Assembly (NCBI RefSeq): GCF_900110255.1
Contig: NZ_FODD01000009.1
Coordinates: 124,001-188,000 of the forward strand
DNA length: 64,000 nucleotides
Source of the DNA: Actinacidiphila rubida
Lineage (GTDB): Bacteria; Actinomycetota; Actinomycetes; Streptomycetales; Streptomycetaceae
Direction of reading: 5' to 3'
Part shown: positions 33,488 to 41,663 of the stretch, piece after piece
Layout: every line of letters begins with the position of its first letter
Numbering within the stretch: the stretch's first letter is position 1
Program-made: the position numbers and the translations under genes
The notes under the pieces: model-generated
The model's input: the letters and a program-made list of their open reading frames with translations, nothing else
What the model was told of the DNA's origin: nothing
Databases searched by the model: none

Positions 33488-35665
33488 ATGACCTCTTCGA
33501 CCCCTTCGTCCTACCTTCCAGACCCCGCACCTGAGGTGCCCTCAGGCCGACTGGCCCGGCTCGGGGCGTTCTGCGGACGGCACGCGGTATGGGTCATCGC
33601 CTGCTGGCTGGTGCTGCTGGTCGCCGCGCTCGCCGGCCGGGCGATCGTGGGACCGACGTTCAGCGACCAGGTGACCCTGTCGGGCAGTCAGTCCGCCACC
33701 GGGACCGACCTGCTGACCGCGTCGGACCCGGCCGCGGCGGCCCCCAGCGGCCTGGTGGTCTTCCACACCGGCTCCGGTACCGTCGCCGACCACCAGTCCG
33801 CGGTGAACACCACGCTGGGCAACCTGCGGAAGATGCCGCACGCCACGGGCGCCTCGGCCCTCGTCACCAGCAGCGACGGCCGCACGGCCTACTCCACGGT
33901 CACCTTCGACGAGCAGCTCAAGTCGCTCGGCAACGACTACACCGACCAGCTGGACACCGCGACCGCCCCGGCCCGCGCCGACGGCCTGGGCGTGGCGTAC
34001 GGCGGCGGCTTCGACCAGATCACCAACGCCCCCGCCAACGACCTGAAGAGCGAACTCGTCGGCATCGGCGTGGCCCTGGTCATCCTGCTGCTGGTGTTCG
34101 GCAGCGTCTTCGCCGCGGTGCTGCCGCTGGTCTGCGCGCTGGTCGCGGTCGGCGTGGGCATCGGCGTGGTGGGCATCGTCGCGGGCACGGTCAGCTTCGC
34201 CACCGCCGCGCCCACCCTGTCGACGATGATCGGCCTGGGCGTGGGCATCGACTACGCGCTGTTCCTCACCACCCGCTTCCGCCAGGACCTGATGGACGGC
34301 CGGACTCCCGCCCAGGCCGTCGCCAGGACCAGCGCGGTGACCGGGCACGCGGTCCTCGTCGCCGCCACCACGGTGTCCGTGGCCATGCTCGGCCTGTACG
34401 CGTGCGGGCTGACCTTCATCGGCAAGCTCGGACTCGCCGCGACCATCGCGGTCGTCATCACCGCCACCGCGTCGCTGACCCTCGTCCCGGCCGCGCTCAC
34501 CCTCGTCGGCCGGCACATCGACCGGGTCCACGTCCGGCGCCCGGTCGCCGAGTCCGCGGGAGAGAGCGACGACTGGCACCGGTACGCGGTGTTCGTCTCC
34601 CGCCACCCGGCCGAGTTCCTGACCGCCGGCTGCGTCCTGCTGGTGGTCCTCGCGATCCCGCTGTTCTCGATGCGGCTCGGTCACGTCGACAGCGGCGCGA
34701 ACCAGTCGGGCACCACCAGCAGGACCGCGTTCGACTGGATCTCCGACGCGCCGGGTCCCGGCTTCGGGCCGGGCGCCAACGACCCGCTGACGGTCGTCGT
34801 CGACGTCCAGCACGCCACGGTCCCGGCCGGCCAGATCGCCGACGACGTCACCAAGGCCCTGCAGGGCGCCGGCGACATCGCCCGCTTCACCCCCGTGCAG
34901 CCCACCCCCGACGGCAAGCTGCTGGTCTCCACGGTCACACCCGTCGACGTGCCGCAGTCGGCGAGCACCGGCGGGCTGCTCAACCGGCTGACCGGCGCCA
35001 CCCTGCACGACGCGCTGCGCGGCACCGGAGCCACGAGCTACGTCACCGGCACCACGGCCAGCCAGTACGACTTCCGCAACACCGTCAAGGACCGCCTGCC
35101 GATCATCATCGGGATCGTCCTGATCGCCGCGTTCCTGCTGCTGATGACCGTCTTCCGCAGCCTCGTCATCCCCGTCAAGGCCGTGCTGCTCAACCTGCTG
35201 ACCACGGGCGCCTCGTACGGCGTGCTGGTGGCCGCGTTCCAGTGGGGCTGGGCGACCGGGCTGCTCGGCCTGCCCCAGGCGGTGCCGATCGAGTCCTATG
35301 TGCCGATGATGATGTTCGCCATCGTCTTCGGCCTGTCCATGGACTACGAGATCTTCCTCCTCTCCCGTATCGCCGAGGCGTGGTACGCCACCGCCGACAA
35401 CACCCGCTCGGTGGGCGCCGGGCTCTCCGCGACCGGCCGGGTGATCTCCAGTGCCGCGCTCATCATGACCGCGGTGTTCCTGTCGTTCACGGCCTCGCCG
35501 ACCGTGGTGATCAAGATGCTCGCGGTCGGCCTGGCCGTCAGCGTCATCCTGGACGCGACCGTCGTCCGGCTGGTCCTGGTGCCCGCGACGATGTTCCTCA
35601 TGGGGCGCGCCAACTGGTGGTTCCCGCGCCGCTTGGACCGCATCCTGCCCCGCGTCCACATGTAG
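33488..35665 (+). CDS. MMPL family RND-type exporter
   Basis: A 725-residue inner-membrane transporter with twelve membrane segments in two RND halves, each with a large extracytoplasmic loop. Features include FCGRHAVWVIACWLVLLVAALAGRAIVG (first segment, in part), LVGIGVALVILLLVFGSVFAAVLPL, the GLGVGIDYALFLTTRFRQDL motif of half one and FGLSMDYEIFLLSRIAEAW of half two. MMPL proteins export lipids or hydrophobic compounds using the proton gradient. An AGGAGG site is ten bases before the ATG. It is divergent from the TetR gene. Confidence 0.93.
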   Translation: MTSSTPSSYLPDPAPEVPSGRLARLGAFCGRHAVWVIACWLVLLVAALAGRAIVGPTFSDQVTLSGSQSATGTDLLTASDPAAAAPSGLVVFHTGSGTVADHQSAVNTTLGNLRKMPHATGASALVTSSDGRTAYSTVTFDEQLKSLGNDYTDQLDTATAPARADGLGVAYGGGFDQITNAPANDLKSELVGIGVALVILLLVFGSVFAAVLPLVCALVAVGVGIGVVGIVAGTVSFATAAPTLSTMIGLGVGIDYALFLTTRFRQDLMDGRTPAQAVARTSAVTGHAVLVAATTVSVAMLGLYACGLTFIGKLGLAATIAVVITATASLTLVPAALTLVGRHIDRVHVRRPVAESAGESDDWHRYAVFVSRHPAEFLTAGCVLLVVLAIPLFSMRLGHVDSGANQSGTTSRTAFDWISDAPGPGFGPGANDPLTVVVDVQHATVPAGQIADDVTKALQGAGDIARFTPVQPTPDGKLLVSTVTPVDVPQSASTGGLLNRLTGATLHDALRGTGATSYVTGTTASQYDFRNTVKDRLPIIIGIVLIAAFLLLMTVFRSLVIPVKAVLLNLLTTGASYGVLVAAFQWGWATGLLGLPQAVPIESYVPMMMFAIVFGLSMDYEIFLLSRIAEAWYATADNTRSVGAGLSATGRVISSAALIMTAVFLSFTASPTVVIKMLAVGLAVSVILDATVVRLVLVPATMFLMGRANWWFPRRLDRILPRVHM

Positions 35666-35686
35666 CCCGGGGCGTCACCGCCGCTC

Positions 35687-35725
35687 GTGAGGGGGACCGC
35701 CGCGCGGAGCGGCGGCCCCCCTCAC
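35687..35725. terminator. Bidirectional terminator after the MMPL gene
   Basis: Seventeen-base arms with one mismatch around GCGGA (left arm GTGAGGGGGACCGCCGC), between convergent genes. Confidence 0.82.
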
Positions 35726-35740
35726 CCCCATGCCACGCGA

Positions 35741-36973
35741 TCAGCCGGCCACCGTGGCGGCGCCCTGAGCCGCACCGCCGGTGCCGTCGATCGCGTGGGC
35801 CTGAGTGCCGGCGCCGTCGCGGGCGACGGCCGGCAGGTCGTGGAAGCGCACCCCGGGACGGCCGGGCGGGTCGGCCGGGCACCCGCCGCGCCCGGGCCCG
35901 CCGGCGGCCCAGCCCGCGCCCGTGCCCTGGCCGGCCCGCCACGCCCACACGCGGTCGAGCTGCACGTGGTCGCTGTTGACGACCAGGGCGGTGGCCGCCC
36001 GGCCGCCGGCCGGCTCGCTCCCGCTCCGGGACGCCTGCGCGCCCTCCGGGGGGCGGCCGGCGTCGGTGGAGCGGTGGGTGTCCGCGCCGCCGATCCGGAA
36101 GAACACGTCCTGCACCGACGCCGGTGCGCGCGGGTCGGACCGACCGCCGCCGCTGCGGCCCAGCTCCAGCAGCACCGGTGAGGTGACCGGTCCCGCGTCG
36201 AACAGCAGGCCCGCGATGCGCACGCCCCGCGCGTCGCTGACGGTCATCGGCACCGTGGCGCCGACCGGGGCCAGCACGGCGAGGCCGAGCCCGAGCACCA
36301 CCGTGCCCGCCCACTTGACCCGCACCGTGTCCGCCAGCCGGTAGACGCCCGGGGTGAGCAGGAGGTGCCGGCCCTGCGCCAGCGCCCTGTTGAGGGTGCG
36401 CACCGAGTCGCCGGGCCGGGCCACGAAGAAGCGGTCGAGCGGCACCGACCAGCCGTGCGCCGGGCCGCCGCCACCCGGGACCGCGCCGCCGCGCAGCGCC
36501 GGCAGGAACACCCGGTACGCGCCCGCGCCGTCGACGTACAGGAACGGCTTGCCCCGCGATGCCACCACCCCGCCCGCGGGGACGCCGGCGGACGGAACGA
36601 GGGTGAGGTTCTCCACGGGCGGCCGCAGCTCCGCGGCCACGGCGTCGCCGTCCTCGGGCCCCCGTCCGCCGGACGCCCGCAGCGCGCCTTCGACGGTCAC
36701 CTCGTGCGGCGACAGGCCCAGGCCCGCCACCCAGGTGCGGGCGCCGAGCCGCGCGTCGACGCGGTACCTGCCGGGCCTGAACAGGAACGCCTGGTGCTCC
36801 CCGGCCGGTCCGGTCGCGGCGGCGTCCAGTGCCGCCCGGACCTCGGCGGCCGGAGTGCCGGGGGCGAAGACCCGCACGCGGGGGCCGAAGTCGGGCTCCG
36901 GTGGGGCCTGCGCACCGGCAACCGCCGTACGGGGGAAGGCCGTTGCCGGGGCCGTGGCGCTGAAAGACGACAT
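35741..36973 (-). CDS. Beta-helix-like protein related to Streptomyces 'coagulation factor 5/8' proteins, shortened
   Basis: A 410-residue protein. Segments match a longer Streptomyces family I know under the names coagulation factor 5/8-type or adenylyl cyclase protein: FGPRVRVFAPGTPAAEVRAAL, LFRPGRYRVDARLGARTWVAGLGLSP, KPFLYVDGAGAYRVFLPALR, LLLTPGVYRLADTVRV, VLGLGLAVLAPVG, RIAGLLFDAG and VQDVFFRIGG. Compared with that family the first parallel-beta section and most of the C-terminal half (the usual YQTVWNG region) are missing, and the joints are Gly/Pro/Arg-rich. No signal peptide is obvious from the chosen ATG. It may be a condensed paralogue or a decaying gene. Two LacI-type palindromes lie upstream. 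Confidence 0.7.
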   Translation of the reverse strand: MSSFSATAPATAFPRTAVAGAQAPPEPDFGPRVRVFAPGTPAAEVRAALDAAATGPAGEHQAFLFRPGRYRVDARLGARTWVAGLGLSPHEVTVEGALRASGGRGPEDGDAVAAELRPPVENLTLVPSAGVPAGGVVASRGKPFLYVDGAGAYRVFLPALRGGAVPGGGGPAHGWSVPLDRFFVARPGDSVRTLNRALAQGRHLLLTPGVYRLADTVRVKWAGTVVLGLGLAVLAPVGATVPMTVSDARGVRIAGLLFDAGPVTSPVLLELGRSGGGRSDPRAPASVQDVFFRIGGADTHRSTDAGRPPEGAQASRSGSEPAGGRAATALVVNSDHVQLDRVWAWRAGQGTGAGWAAGGPGRGGCPADPPGRPGVRFHDLPAVARDGAGTQAHAIDGTGGAAQGAATVAG

Positions 36974-37044
36974 GGGGGACGACCCACCTTCACAGGGATG
37001 GCCAGCGACCGGACGACTCACGGGAGTTGGGCGGACAGCGCACT

Positions 37045-37056
37045 GAGAGCGCTCTC
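37045..37056. promoter_or_regulatory. LacI-type operator copy 1
   Basis: GAGAGCGCTCTC, a perfect 12-base palindrome with the AGCGCT core typical of Streptomyces LacI-family regulators of polysaccharide genes. Confidence 0.75.
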
Positions 37057-37090
37057 TTGGAGAGGTACCCTGCGGGGTCCTCCGGCCGGC

Positions 37091-37096
37091 TGTCAA
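37091..37096 (-). promoter_or_regulatory. -35 element between the two operators
   Basis: A consensus TTGACA on the minus strand lies between the palindromes; the -10 is not convincing (GTACCT or TACCTC further on). Confidence 0.35.
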
Positions 37097-37104
37097 GCCG
37101 GGAA

Positions 37105-37116
37105 GAGAGCGCTCTC
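37105..37116. promoter_or_regulatory. LacI-type operator copy 2
   Basis: A second identical GAGAGCGCTCTC palindrome, starting exactly 60 bases from the first and bracketing a TTGACA element. Confidence 0.75.
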
Positions 37117-37216
37117 CGATCGCCGTGGTCCTGCGAGGTCTCCGGTGCGGGTGGGGCGTGACAGGTGCGTGCCGGCGGGCAGCCGCGGCCGTGCGGCCGC
37201 GGTCAGCCGGCCGGGG

Positions 37217-37936
37217 TCACTGCTTGGCGGAGGCCGAGGGAGAGGAGGATGCCGAGGGGGAGTGGGGCGCGGTGGACGGGGGCGGGCCGAAGGTGACGTT
37301 CACGCTGCTGAAGCCGAGCGAGGTCAGCATGTGCTCCAGCATCGTGCGGGTGTTGGTCTCGGCGCGGGCGGTCAACTCGGTCTTGCGGGCCGCGTCCTGG
37401 ATCTTCTGCGAGGCGAGGATGCTCAGCTTCTGGGCGTTGCCGGTGTCGCTGCCGAAGAAGTCGCCGACCCGGTCGAACAGGCCCCGCTGCTGCGAGACGA
37501 TGTAGGAGTGCTCCGGGTCGAGTGACGTGCGCTCCAGCGCGGCGTGCGGCAGGCGGATCGTCGCCGTCTTGCGGTCGTCGGAGACCGTGACGGCGCCCGG
37601 CCCGATCGAGCCGAGGTCGACGTAGGCGTTGACGCTGCCGGCGCCCACGTACAGCGTCCGTTCGCCGTGCACGACGTCCGGCAGGTACTTGGCGTCCTTC
37701 TGCAGGTCGACGACGACCTCGAAGTTGCCGCTGGCGCCCTCGAACCGGCTCATGTCCTGGATCGACTTGAGCAGGACCGGCCCGCTGCGGTCCTCGGTCT
37801 TCTCGGCGAACGGGTCAGGGAGCCCGGGCAGCAGGTGGAATCTGCCGAACAGCAGTAACACCACGAGCAACGCGGCCAGTACGACGACTATGCGCCCCCA
37901 CCACGGGGTGCGGTTCACGACGGTCTGTGCGGTCAT
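37217..37936 (-). CDS. DUF4230 membrane-anchored protein
   Basis: A 239-residue protein with one N-terminal membrane segment (IVVVLAALLVVLLLFGRF) and an extracytoplasmic DUF4230-type domain (SIQDMSRFEGASGNFEVVVDLQKDAKYLPDVVHGERTLYVGAGSVNAYVDL in parts; core GERTLYVGAGSVNAYVDLG). The tail is a short Ser/Pro-rich stretch. Function unknown across the family. The ATG of MTAQTVVN is preferred because AGGAGG lies just upstream. Confidence 0.85.
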   Translation of the reverse strand: MTAQTVVNRTPWWGRIVVVLAALLVVLLLFGRFHLLPGLPDPFAEKTEDRSGPVLLKSIQDMSRFEGASGNFEVVVDLQKDAKYLPDVVHGERTLYVGAGSVNAYVDLGSIGPGAVTVSDDRKTATIRLPHAALERTSLDPEHSYIVSQQRGLFDRVGDFFGSDTGNAQKLSILASQKIQDAARKTELTARAETNTRTMLEHMLTSLGFSSVNVTFGPPPSTAPHSPSASSSPSASAKQ

Positions 37937-37980
37937 GACGTACCTCCTCGCCGTCCGTCTGCCCCGGGATCGGCGCGAAA

Positions 37981-38009
37981 TCGTTGCGAACACAACAGTC
38001 GTGCAACGA
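37981..38009. promoter_or_regulatory. Inverted repeat upstream of the DUF4230 gene
   Basis: TCGTTGC and GCAACGA are separated by 15 bases, about 45 bases before the DUF4230 start. Possible operator; no partner is identified. Confidence 0.3.
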
Positions 38010-38136
38010 ATCGGCCAACTCCGGTCTCGGCGCGGGTCCCCGCGCAGGTCCGCGCCATGAAGGCCGGGTTCGCGGGCAGGAGAAACGCGGCGGCCGAAGC
38101 GCGGTCGTGCGGGTGTTCAGGTGGGAGGGGTGAGCG

Positions 38137-39207
38137 GTGGCGAGTGGCGAGGGCGTGCCGTCCGCCGGGCGGAGGTCCGTCCGGGGCAGGCGCCGGGGCA
38201 GGGTGCCTGACCGGGACCTGTCCGGCACGACGGCGGTTGAGCCGTCCGGCGGGACGGCCGCGGGCACGATCGGCGGGAGGACCGCGGACGGCATCGGGGT
38301 GGACGCCGGCGGCACTTCGGACCCGAAGGCCGGGGACCGGCGGCGCAGGCGGCCGGTCGCCGCGACGTTCGCGATGCTCGGGACGCTGTTCCGGGCGCTG
38401 GTGTCGGCCTGGGACAAGGACGCGACGGAACGGGCCGCCGCGCTCACCTACTACGCCGTGCTGGCGCTGTTTCCCGCGCTGCTGATGACGCTGTCCCTGG
38501 TGGGGCTGACCGGCAACCCGGACGCGAGCGGTGTGCCGGGCGGACTCGAGGTGCTGATGCCGGGTCAGTCCCGCCCGCTGGTGGCCGACACGCTGCGGCA
38601 CATGGCGACGAACGCCTCGGCGACCACCTCGCTGGCCGCCTTCAGCGGCGCGGGCGCGGCCTGGGCGGCGTGCAGCTACGCCGCGGTCTTCCGCCGCGCC
38701 CTGCACCACATTCACGGTGTGGCGGACCACCGGCCGGCCTGGCGGGCCGCGCCGCGGGTGCTGATCACGGCGCTCCTGCTGCTGGTCCTGCTGGTGTGCA
38801 GCACGGTCTGCGTGGTCGTCAGCGGTGAAGTCGCCCACCGGGCAGGCGCGTTGCTGCACCTGAGCGGACCGGTGGTGTCCGCGTGGCGGGCGCTGCGCTG
38901 GCCGGTGCTGGTGGCGGTGGCCGCCGTGACGGTGCAGATCCTCTTCCACTCGGGACCGCGCGGGTTCCGCGGCGTGCGGGCGAACGCGCCGGGCGGGGGA
39001 GTGGCCGTCGGGCTCTGGCTGCTGATCTCCGCCGGGTTCGCGATCTACACCGCGCGGATGGGCACGTACAACTGGCTCTACGGCCCCCTGGCCGGTGCCG
39101 TCGCGTTCCTGGTGTGGCTGTGGTTCACCAACCTGGCGCTCCTGGTCGGCGCGCACTACAACGCCGAGCGGGCCCGGCAGCGCGCGGCCCGCGCGGGCGC
39201 CGGGTGA
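38137..39207 (+). CDS. YihY/UPF0761 family membrane protein
   Basis: A 356-residue multi-pass membrane protein. About 85 low-complexity basic/Gly-rich residues precede the conserved core: DKDATERAAALTYYAVLALFPALLMTLSLVGL, then AWAACSYAAVFRRALHHIHGV and WLYGPLAGAVAFLVWLWFTNLALLVGAHYNAE (read in parts). Six membrane segments. The family was once misnamed RNase BN and its role is unsettled. A GGAGG site lies eight bases before the GTG. A second member of the family is encoded at 44750-45649. Confidence 0.9.
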   Translation: MASGEGVPSAGRRSVRGRRRGRVPDRDLSGTTAVEPSGGTAAGTIGGRTADGIGVDAGGTSDPKAGDRRRRRPVAATFAMLGTLFRALVSAWDKDATERAAALTYYAVLALFPALLMTLSLVGLTGNPDASGVPGGLEVLMPGQSRPLVADTLRHMATNASATTSLAAFSGAGAAWAACSYAAVFRRALHHIHGVADHRPAWRAAPRVLITALLLLVLLVCSTVCVVVSGEVAHRAGALLHLSGPVVSAWRALRWPVLVAVAAVTVQILFHSGPRGFRGVRANAPGGGVAVGLWLLISAGFAIYTARMGTYNWLYGPLAGAVAFLVWLWFTNLALLVGAHYNAERARQRAARAGAG

Positions 39208-39268
39208 CGTACCGTCAGCCGGAGCCCGGGCCGCGGCCGAACCGCCGTCACCGGCCGGGCGGGGTGGA

Positions 39269-39274
39269 TAGCCT
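39269..39274 (+). promoter_or_regulatory. -10 box for a leaderless trmO transcript
   Basis: TAGCCT ends six bases before the ATG of trmO and there is no ribosome-binding site. Confidence 0.45.
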
Positions 39275-39280
39275 CGGGCC

Positions 39281-39748
39281 ATGCGGAGCTTCGAGATCAC
39301 TCGGATAGGCACGGTCCACAACGACCGGACGGATGTCCAGCACACCGACAACTGGGGCGCCGTCCGGAGCACGATCACCGTCGACGAGCGTTTCGGCGAG
39401 GCCTGCCTGCAGGGGCTGGAGGACTTCTCCCACGTCGAGGTCCTCTTCGTCTTCGACCGGTTCCCGGAGAGCGACGACCACCGCGAACCCCGCCCCTCCC
39501 GGGGCCGCGCCGACCTGCCGCCGGTCGGCGTCTTCGCCGGCCGCGGTCCCCGCCGGCCGAACCGCATCGGCGTGACGTCCTGCGCCATCGTCTCCGTGCA
39601 CGGGCGCGAGCTCACGGTGGTGGGCCTCGACGCGGTCTCGGGCACCCCGGTCATCGACCTCAAGCCCGTGATGCGGGAGTTCCGGCCCGCGCACGTCGAG
39701 CAACCGGAATGGGTCGGCCGCCTGATGGCGGACTACTTCCGGCCGTAG
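39281..39748 (+). CDS. trmO: TrmO-type tRNA (t6A37) methyltransferase
   Basis: SAM-dependent enzyme of the TrmO/TsaA family that methylates N6-threonylcarbamoyladenosine at position 37 of tRNA. The 155-residue protein is a single TrmO beta-barrel: IGTVHNDRTDVQHTDNWGAV, LQGLEDFSHVEVLFVFDRFP, the RGRADLPPVGVFAGRGPRRPNRIGVTSCAIV signature (read in parts) and LDAVSGTPVIDLKPVMREF. It lacks the C-terminal extension of E. coli TrmO, as many actinobacterial versions do, so the exact substrate is less certain. Confidence 0.88.
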   Translation: MRSFEITRIGTVHNDRTDVQHTDNWGAVRSTITVDERFGEACLQGLEDFSHVEVLFVFDRFPESDDHREPRPSRGRADLPPVGVFAGRGPRRPNRIGVTSCAIVSVHGRELTVVGLDAVSGTPVIDLKPVMREFRPAHVEQPEWVGRLMADYFRP

Positions 39749-39783
39749 CGCGCTCACCGCCCGCCGCGCCCGCGCGCCAGGCC

Positions 39784-40161
39784 CTAGGCGAGCGGGCCGG
39801 GGCGCGGCTTCCGGCGGGCGGCGGGTTCCGCGCCGGGTTCGGCGCGCGGCTCGGGCACGGGTTCCGCGTGCGGGGCGGACCCGGGGCCCTGCCCAGGCCC
39901 ATGTCCAGGCCCCTGTCCGGGTCCCGATCCGGGGGCGTCGGCCCAGGTCATCTCCTTGAGCTCCATCCGGGCGGCGGGCGCCGAGCCGGGGAGCGTCGCC
40001 CAGAACGGATGGGCGGTGATCCGCACCGACAGCCGGACGAGCCGCCGGCGCAGCACCGTGGTGTGCGTGCCGCTGCCGCCGCTCGCGGCCAGTTCGCGAT
40101 ACGTGGCGTACCAGTCGCGCTGCGCCTGGACGAGATCGTCGGGGAAGGAGTGGTGGGGCAT
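39784..40161 (-). CDS. Small conserved Streptomyces protein with low-complexity tail
   Basis: A 125-residue protein. The N-terminal 70 residues (FPDDLVQAQRDWYATYRELAA... LRRRLVRLSVRITAHPFWATLPG) match a small hypothetical family I recall from other Streptomyces. The rest is a Gly-Pro-Gln repeat and then a Glu-Pro/Arg-rich tail, which looks disordered. No enzymatic motif. The ribosome-binding site is weak. Confidence 0.7.
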   Translation of the reverse strand: MPHHSFPDDLVQAQRDWYATYRELAASGGSGTHTTVLRRRLVRLSVRITAHPFWATLPGSAPAARMELKEMTWADAPGSGPGQGPGHGPGQGPGSAPHAEPVPEPRAEPGAEPAARRKPRPGPLA

Positions 40162-40235
40162 GGGCAGGATTCTGGCACAGGTTCGAACGGGTGTGCGATA
40201 CGGGGGCCGGGGTGTCGCGGGGCGATTCCGGAACC

Positions 40236-40259
40236 GCCCGGCGATACCGCCCGCCGGGC
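40236..40259 (-). terminator. Hairpin after the lipoprotein gene
   Basis: Seven-base arms GCCCGGC and GCCGGGC with a ten-base loop, just past the stop codon of the solute-binding lipoprotein; probably ends the caspase operon. Confidence 0.45.
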
Positions 40260-40262
40260 GCG

Positions 40263-41663
40263 CTACTTGCCGGACAGGGCCCTGCGCAGCGCCGTGTCGA
40301 GCTGCGCGGCGACCTTGTCGGTGTCCTGCGGTCCCGTCCCGGTGAGCCAGCGGTGCACGACCGACTGGAGCGCCTGCGTGAACGCCCCGTAGTACGGCGT
40401 GCGGGGGCGCTGGACGGCGGACGTGAGGGCCGGCAGCAGCGTTCCGGCCGCGTACTGCGGCCGGTGCTGGTCGTCCGTGGGCATGCTGCTGCCCTCGCCC
40501 GTCGTCGCGCCGGGCGACGGGCTCGCGGACGGCGGGGCGGAAGCGTGCGGCAGCGGGCACGTCACCCGGGAGTCGTCGTAAGCGGAATTCCGGGTCGCGG
40601 CGAATCCGGCGTCGAGCAGGCAGCGCTCGCTGCCCTGGTCGGTGAGGAACTCCGCCAGCTTCAGCGCCCACGCGGCGCGCGGCGAGGCCGCGGACACCGC
40701 CAGGTCCTGGCCGCCGAGCACCGCCTTGCCCGGCAGGGGCGCCACCGCCAGGTCGGCGGCGGGCAGCGACTGCGGCAGCAGCCGGTAGGCGTACGGCCAG
40801 TGGCGGAGGAAGGCGGTGCGGCCCGCGGCGAAGTCGTTCAGCGACTGCGGCTCCTTCGAGGACAGCGCGGCCGGCAGGGCGTACGCCGTGCGGCTGTGCA
40901 GCTCGTCAAGGCCCCGGCTCAGGCTCACCGGATCGGCGACGTAGTGGCCGTCGGCGTCGGTGAGCGGCACCCCCGCGGTGGCGAACGCCTCCACGGCGTT
41001 GACGGTCAGCCCTTCGTAGGAGGCCAGCTGGGTGGTCCAGCCCTGCTCGTACCCCTTCGGCGCCGTCGTGGCGAGCTCCTGGATGATGTTCCGCAGCTGC
41101 TGCCAGTCGGTGCCGGCCGACGGGTAGTTGCCGAGGTCGATACCCGCTGCCTTCAGATAGTCGGGGCGGTAGTAGAGCAGGCCCACGTCGCTGTTGAAGG
41201 GCAGCGCGTAGACGTGCTTCTTCCACATCGCGGTGCCCGCCACCGACGGGATGAAGTCCGAGCCGGCGCCCAGGTCCACCGAGCCGTCCAGCGGGGTGAT
41301 CAGGCCCGCCTGGGCGAACTCCGGCACCCAGGTGACGTCCAGGTTCACCAGGTCGTAGTCGGCGCTGCCGGACTGCAGCGAGCCGAGCAGCTGGCTGCGC
41401 TGCTCGTCCGCGTCGCCCGGGAGTTCGAGCAGCCGCGCGGGGTGCTCGCGGCCCTCGGCGGTGAGGTTCCACGCGTCGATGAGCTGCTGCCGCACGCCGT
41501 CGCTGCCCGTCACGTCCAGCCCGCTGGCCACCACGATCTCGCCGCCGCCGCTGCTGGTGGGCCGCGGAGCCGTGCCGGAGCCGCCGCCCGTGCAGGCGGT
41601 GAGCAGCAGGCCGAGGGCGGCCGCGGCGCCGAGCGCCGCCCTGAGCCGGGCCGGTGTCCTCAC
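40263..41663 (-). CDS. Solute-binding lipoprotein of the caspase/EACC1 operon
   Basis: A 466-residue lipoprotein: signal ending at Cys24 (GLLLTACTGGG), then a family 1 solute-binding fold with ASGLDVTGSDGVRQQLIDAWN, DYDLVNLDVTWVPEFAQAGLITPL, MWKKHVYALPFNSDVGLLYYR and FAAGRTAFLRHWPYAY. A Ser/Pro-rich stretch near residue 370 interrupts the second lobe. There are no ABC permease genes nearby, so a role as an extracellular sensor for the adjacent membrane caspase is more likely than import. Its GTG overlaps the stop of the caspase gene by four bases (GTGA). Confidence 0.85.
   Translation of the reverse strand: MRTPARLRAALGAAAALGLLLTACTGGGSGTAPRPTSSGGGEIVVASGLDVTGSDGVRQQLIDAWNLTAEGREHPARLLELPGDADEQRSQLLGSLQSGSADYDLVNLDVTWVPEFAQAGLITPLDGSVDLGAGSDFIPSVAGTAMWKKHVYALPFNSDVGLLYYRPDYLKAAGIDLGNYPSAGTDWQQLRNIIQELATTAPKGYEQGWTTQLASYEGLTVNAVEAFATAGVPLTDADGHYVADPVSLSRGLDELHSRTAYALPAALSSKEPQSLNDFAAGRTAFLRHWPYAYRLLPQSLPAADLAVAPLPGKAVLGGQDLAVSAASPRAAWALKLAEFLTDQGSERCLLDAGFAATRNSAYDDSRVTCPLPHASAPPSASPSPGATTGEGSSMPTDDQHRPQYAAGTLLPALTSAVQRPRTPYYGAFTQALQSVVHRWLTGTGPQDTDKVAAQLDTALRRALSGK

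Noticed and set aside
37933-39663. Long minus-strand frame opposite the YihY-type gene and trmO
   Set aside because: Low-complexity translation; the plus-strand genes have membrane segments and family motifs.
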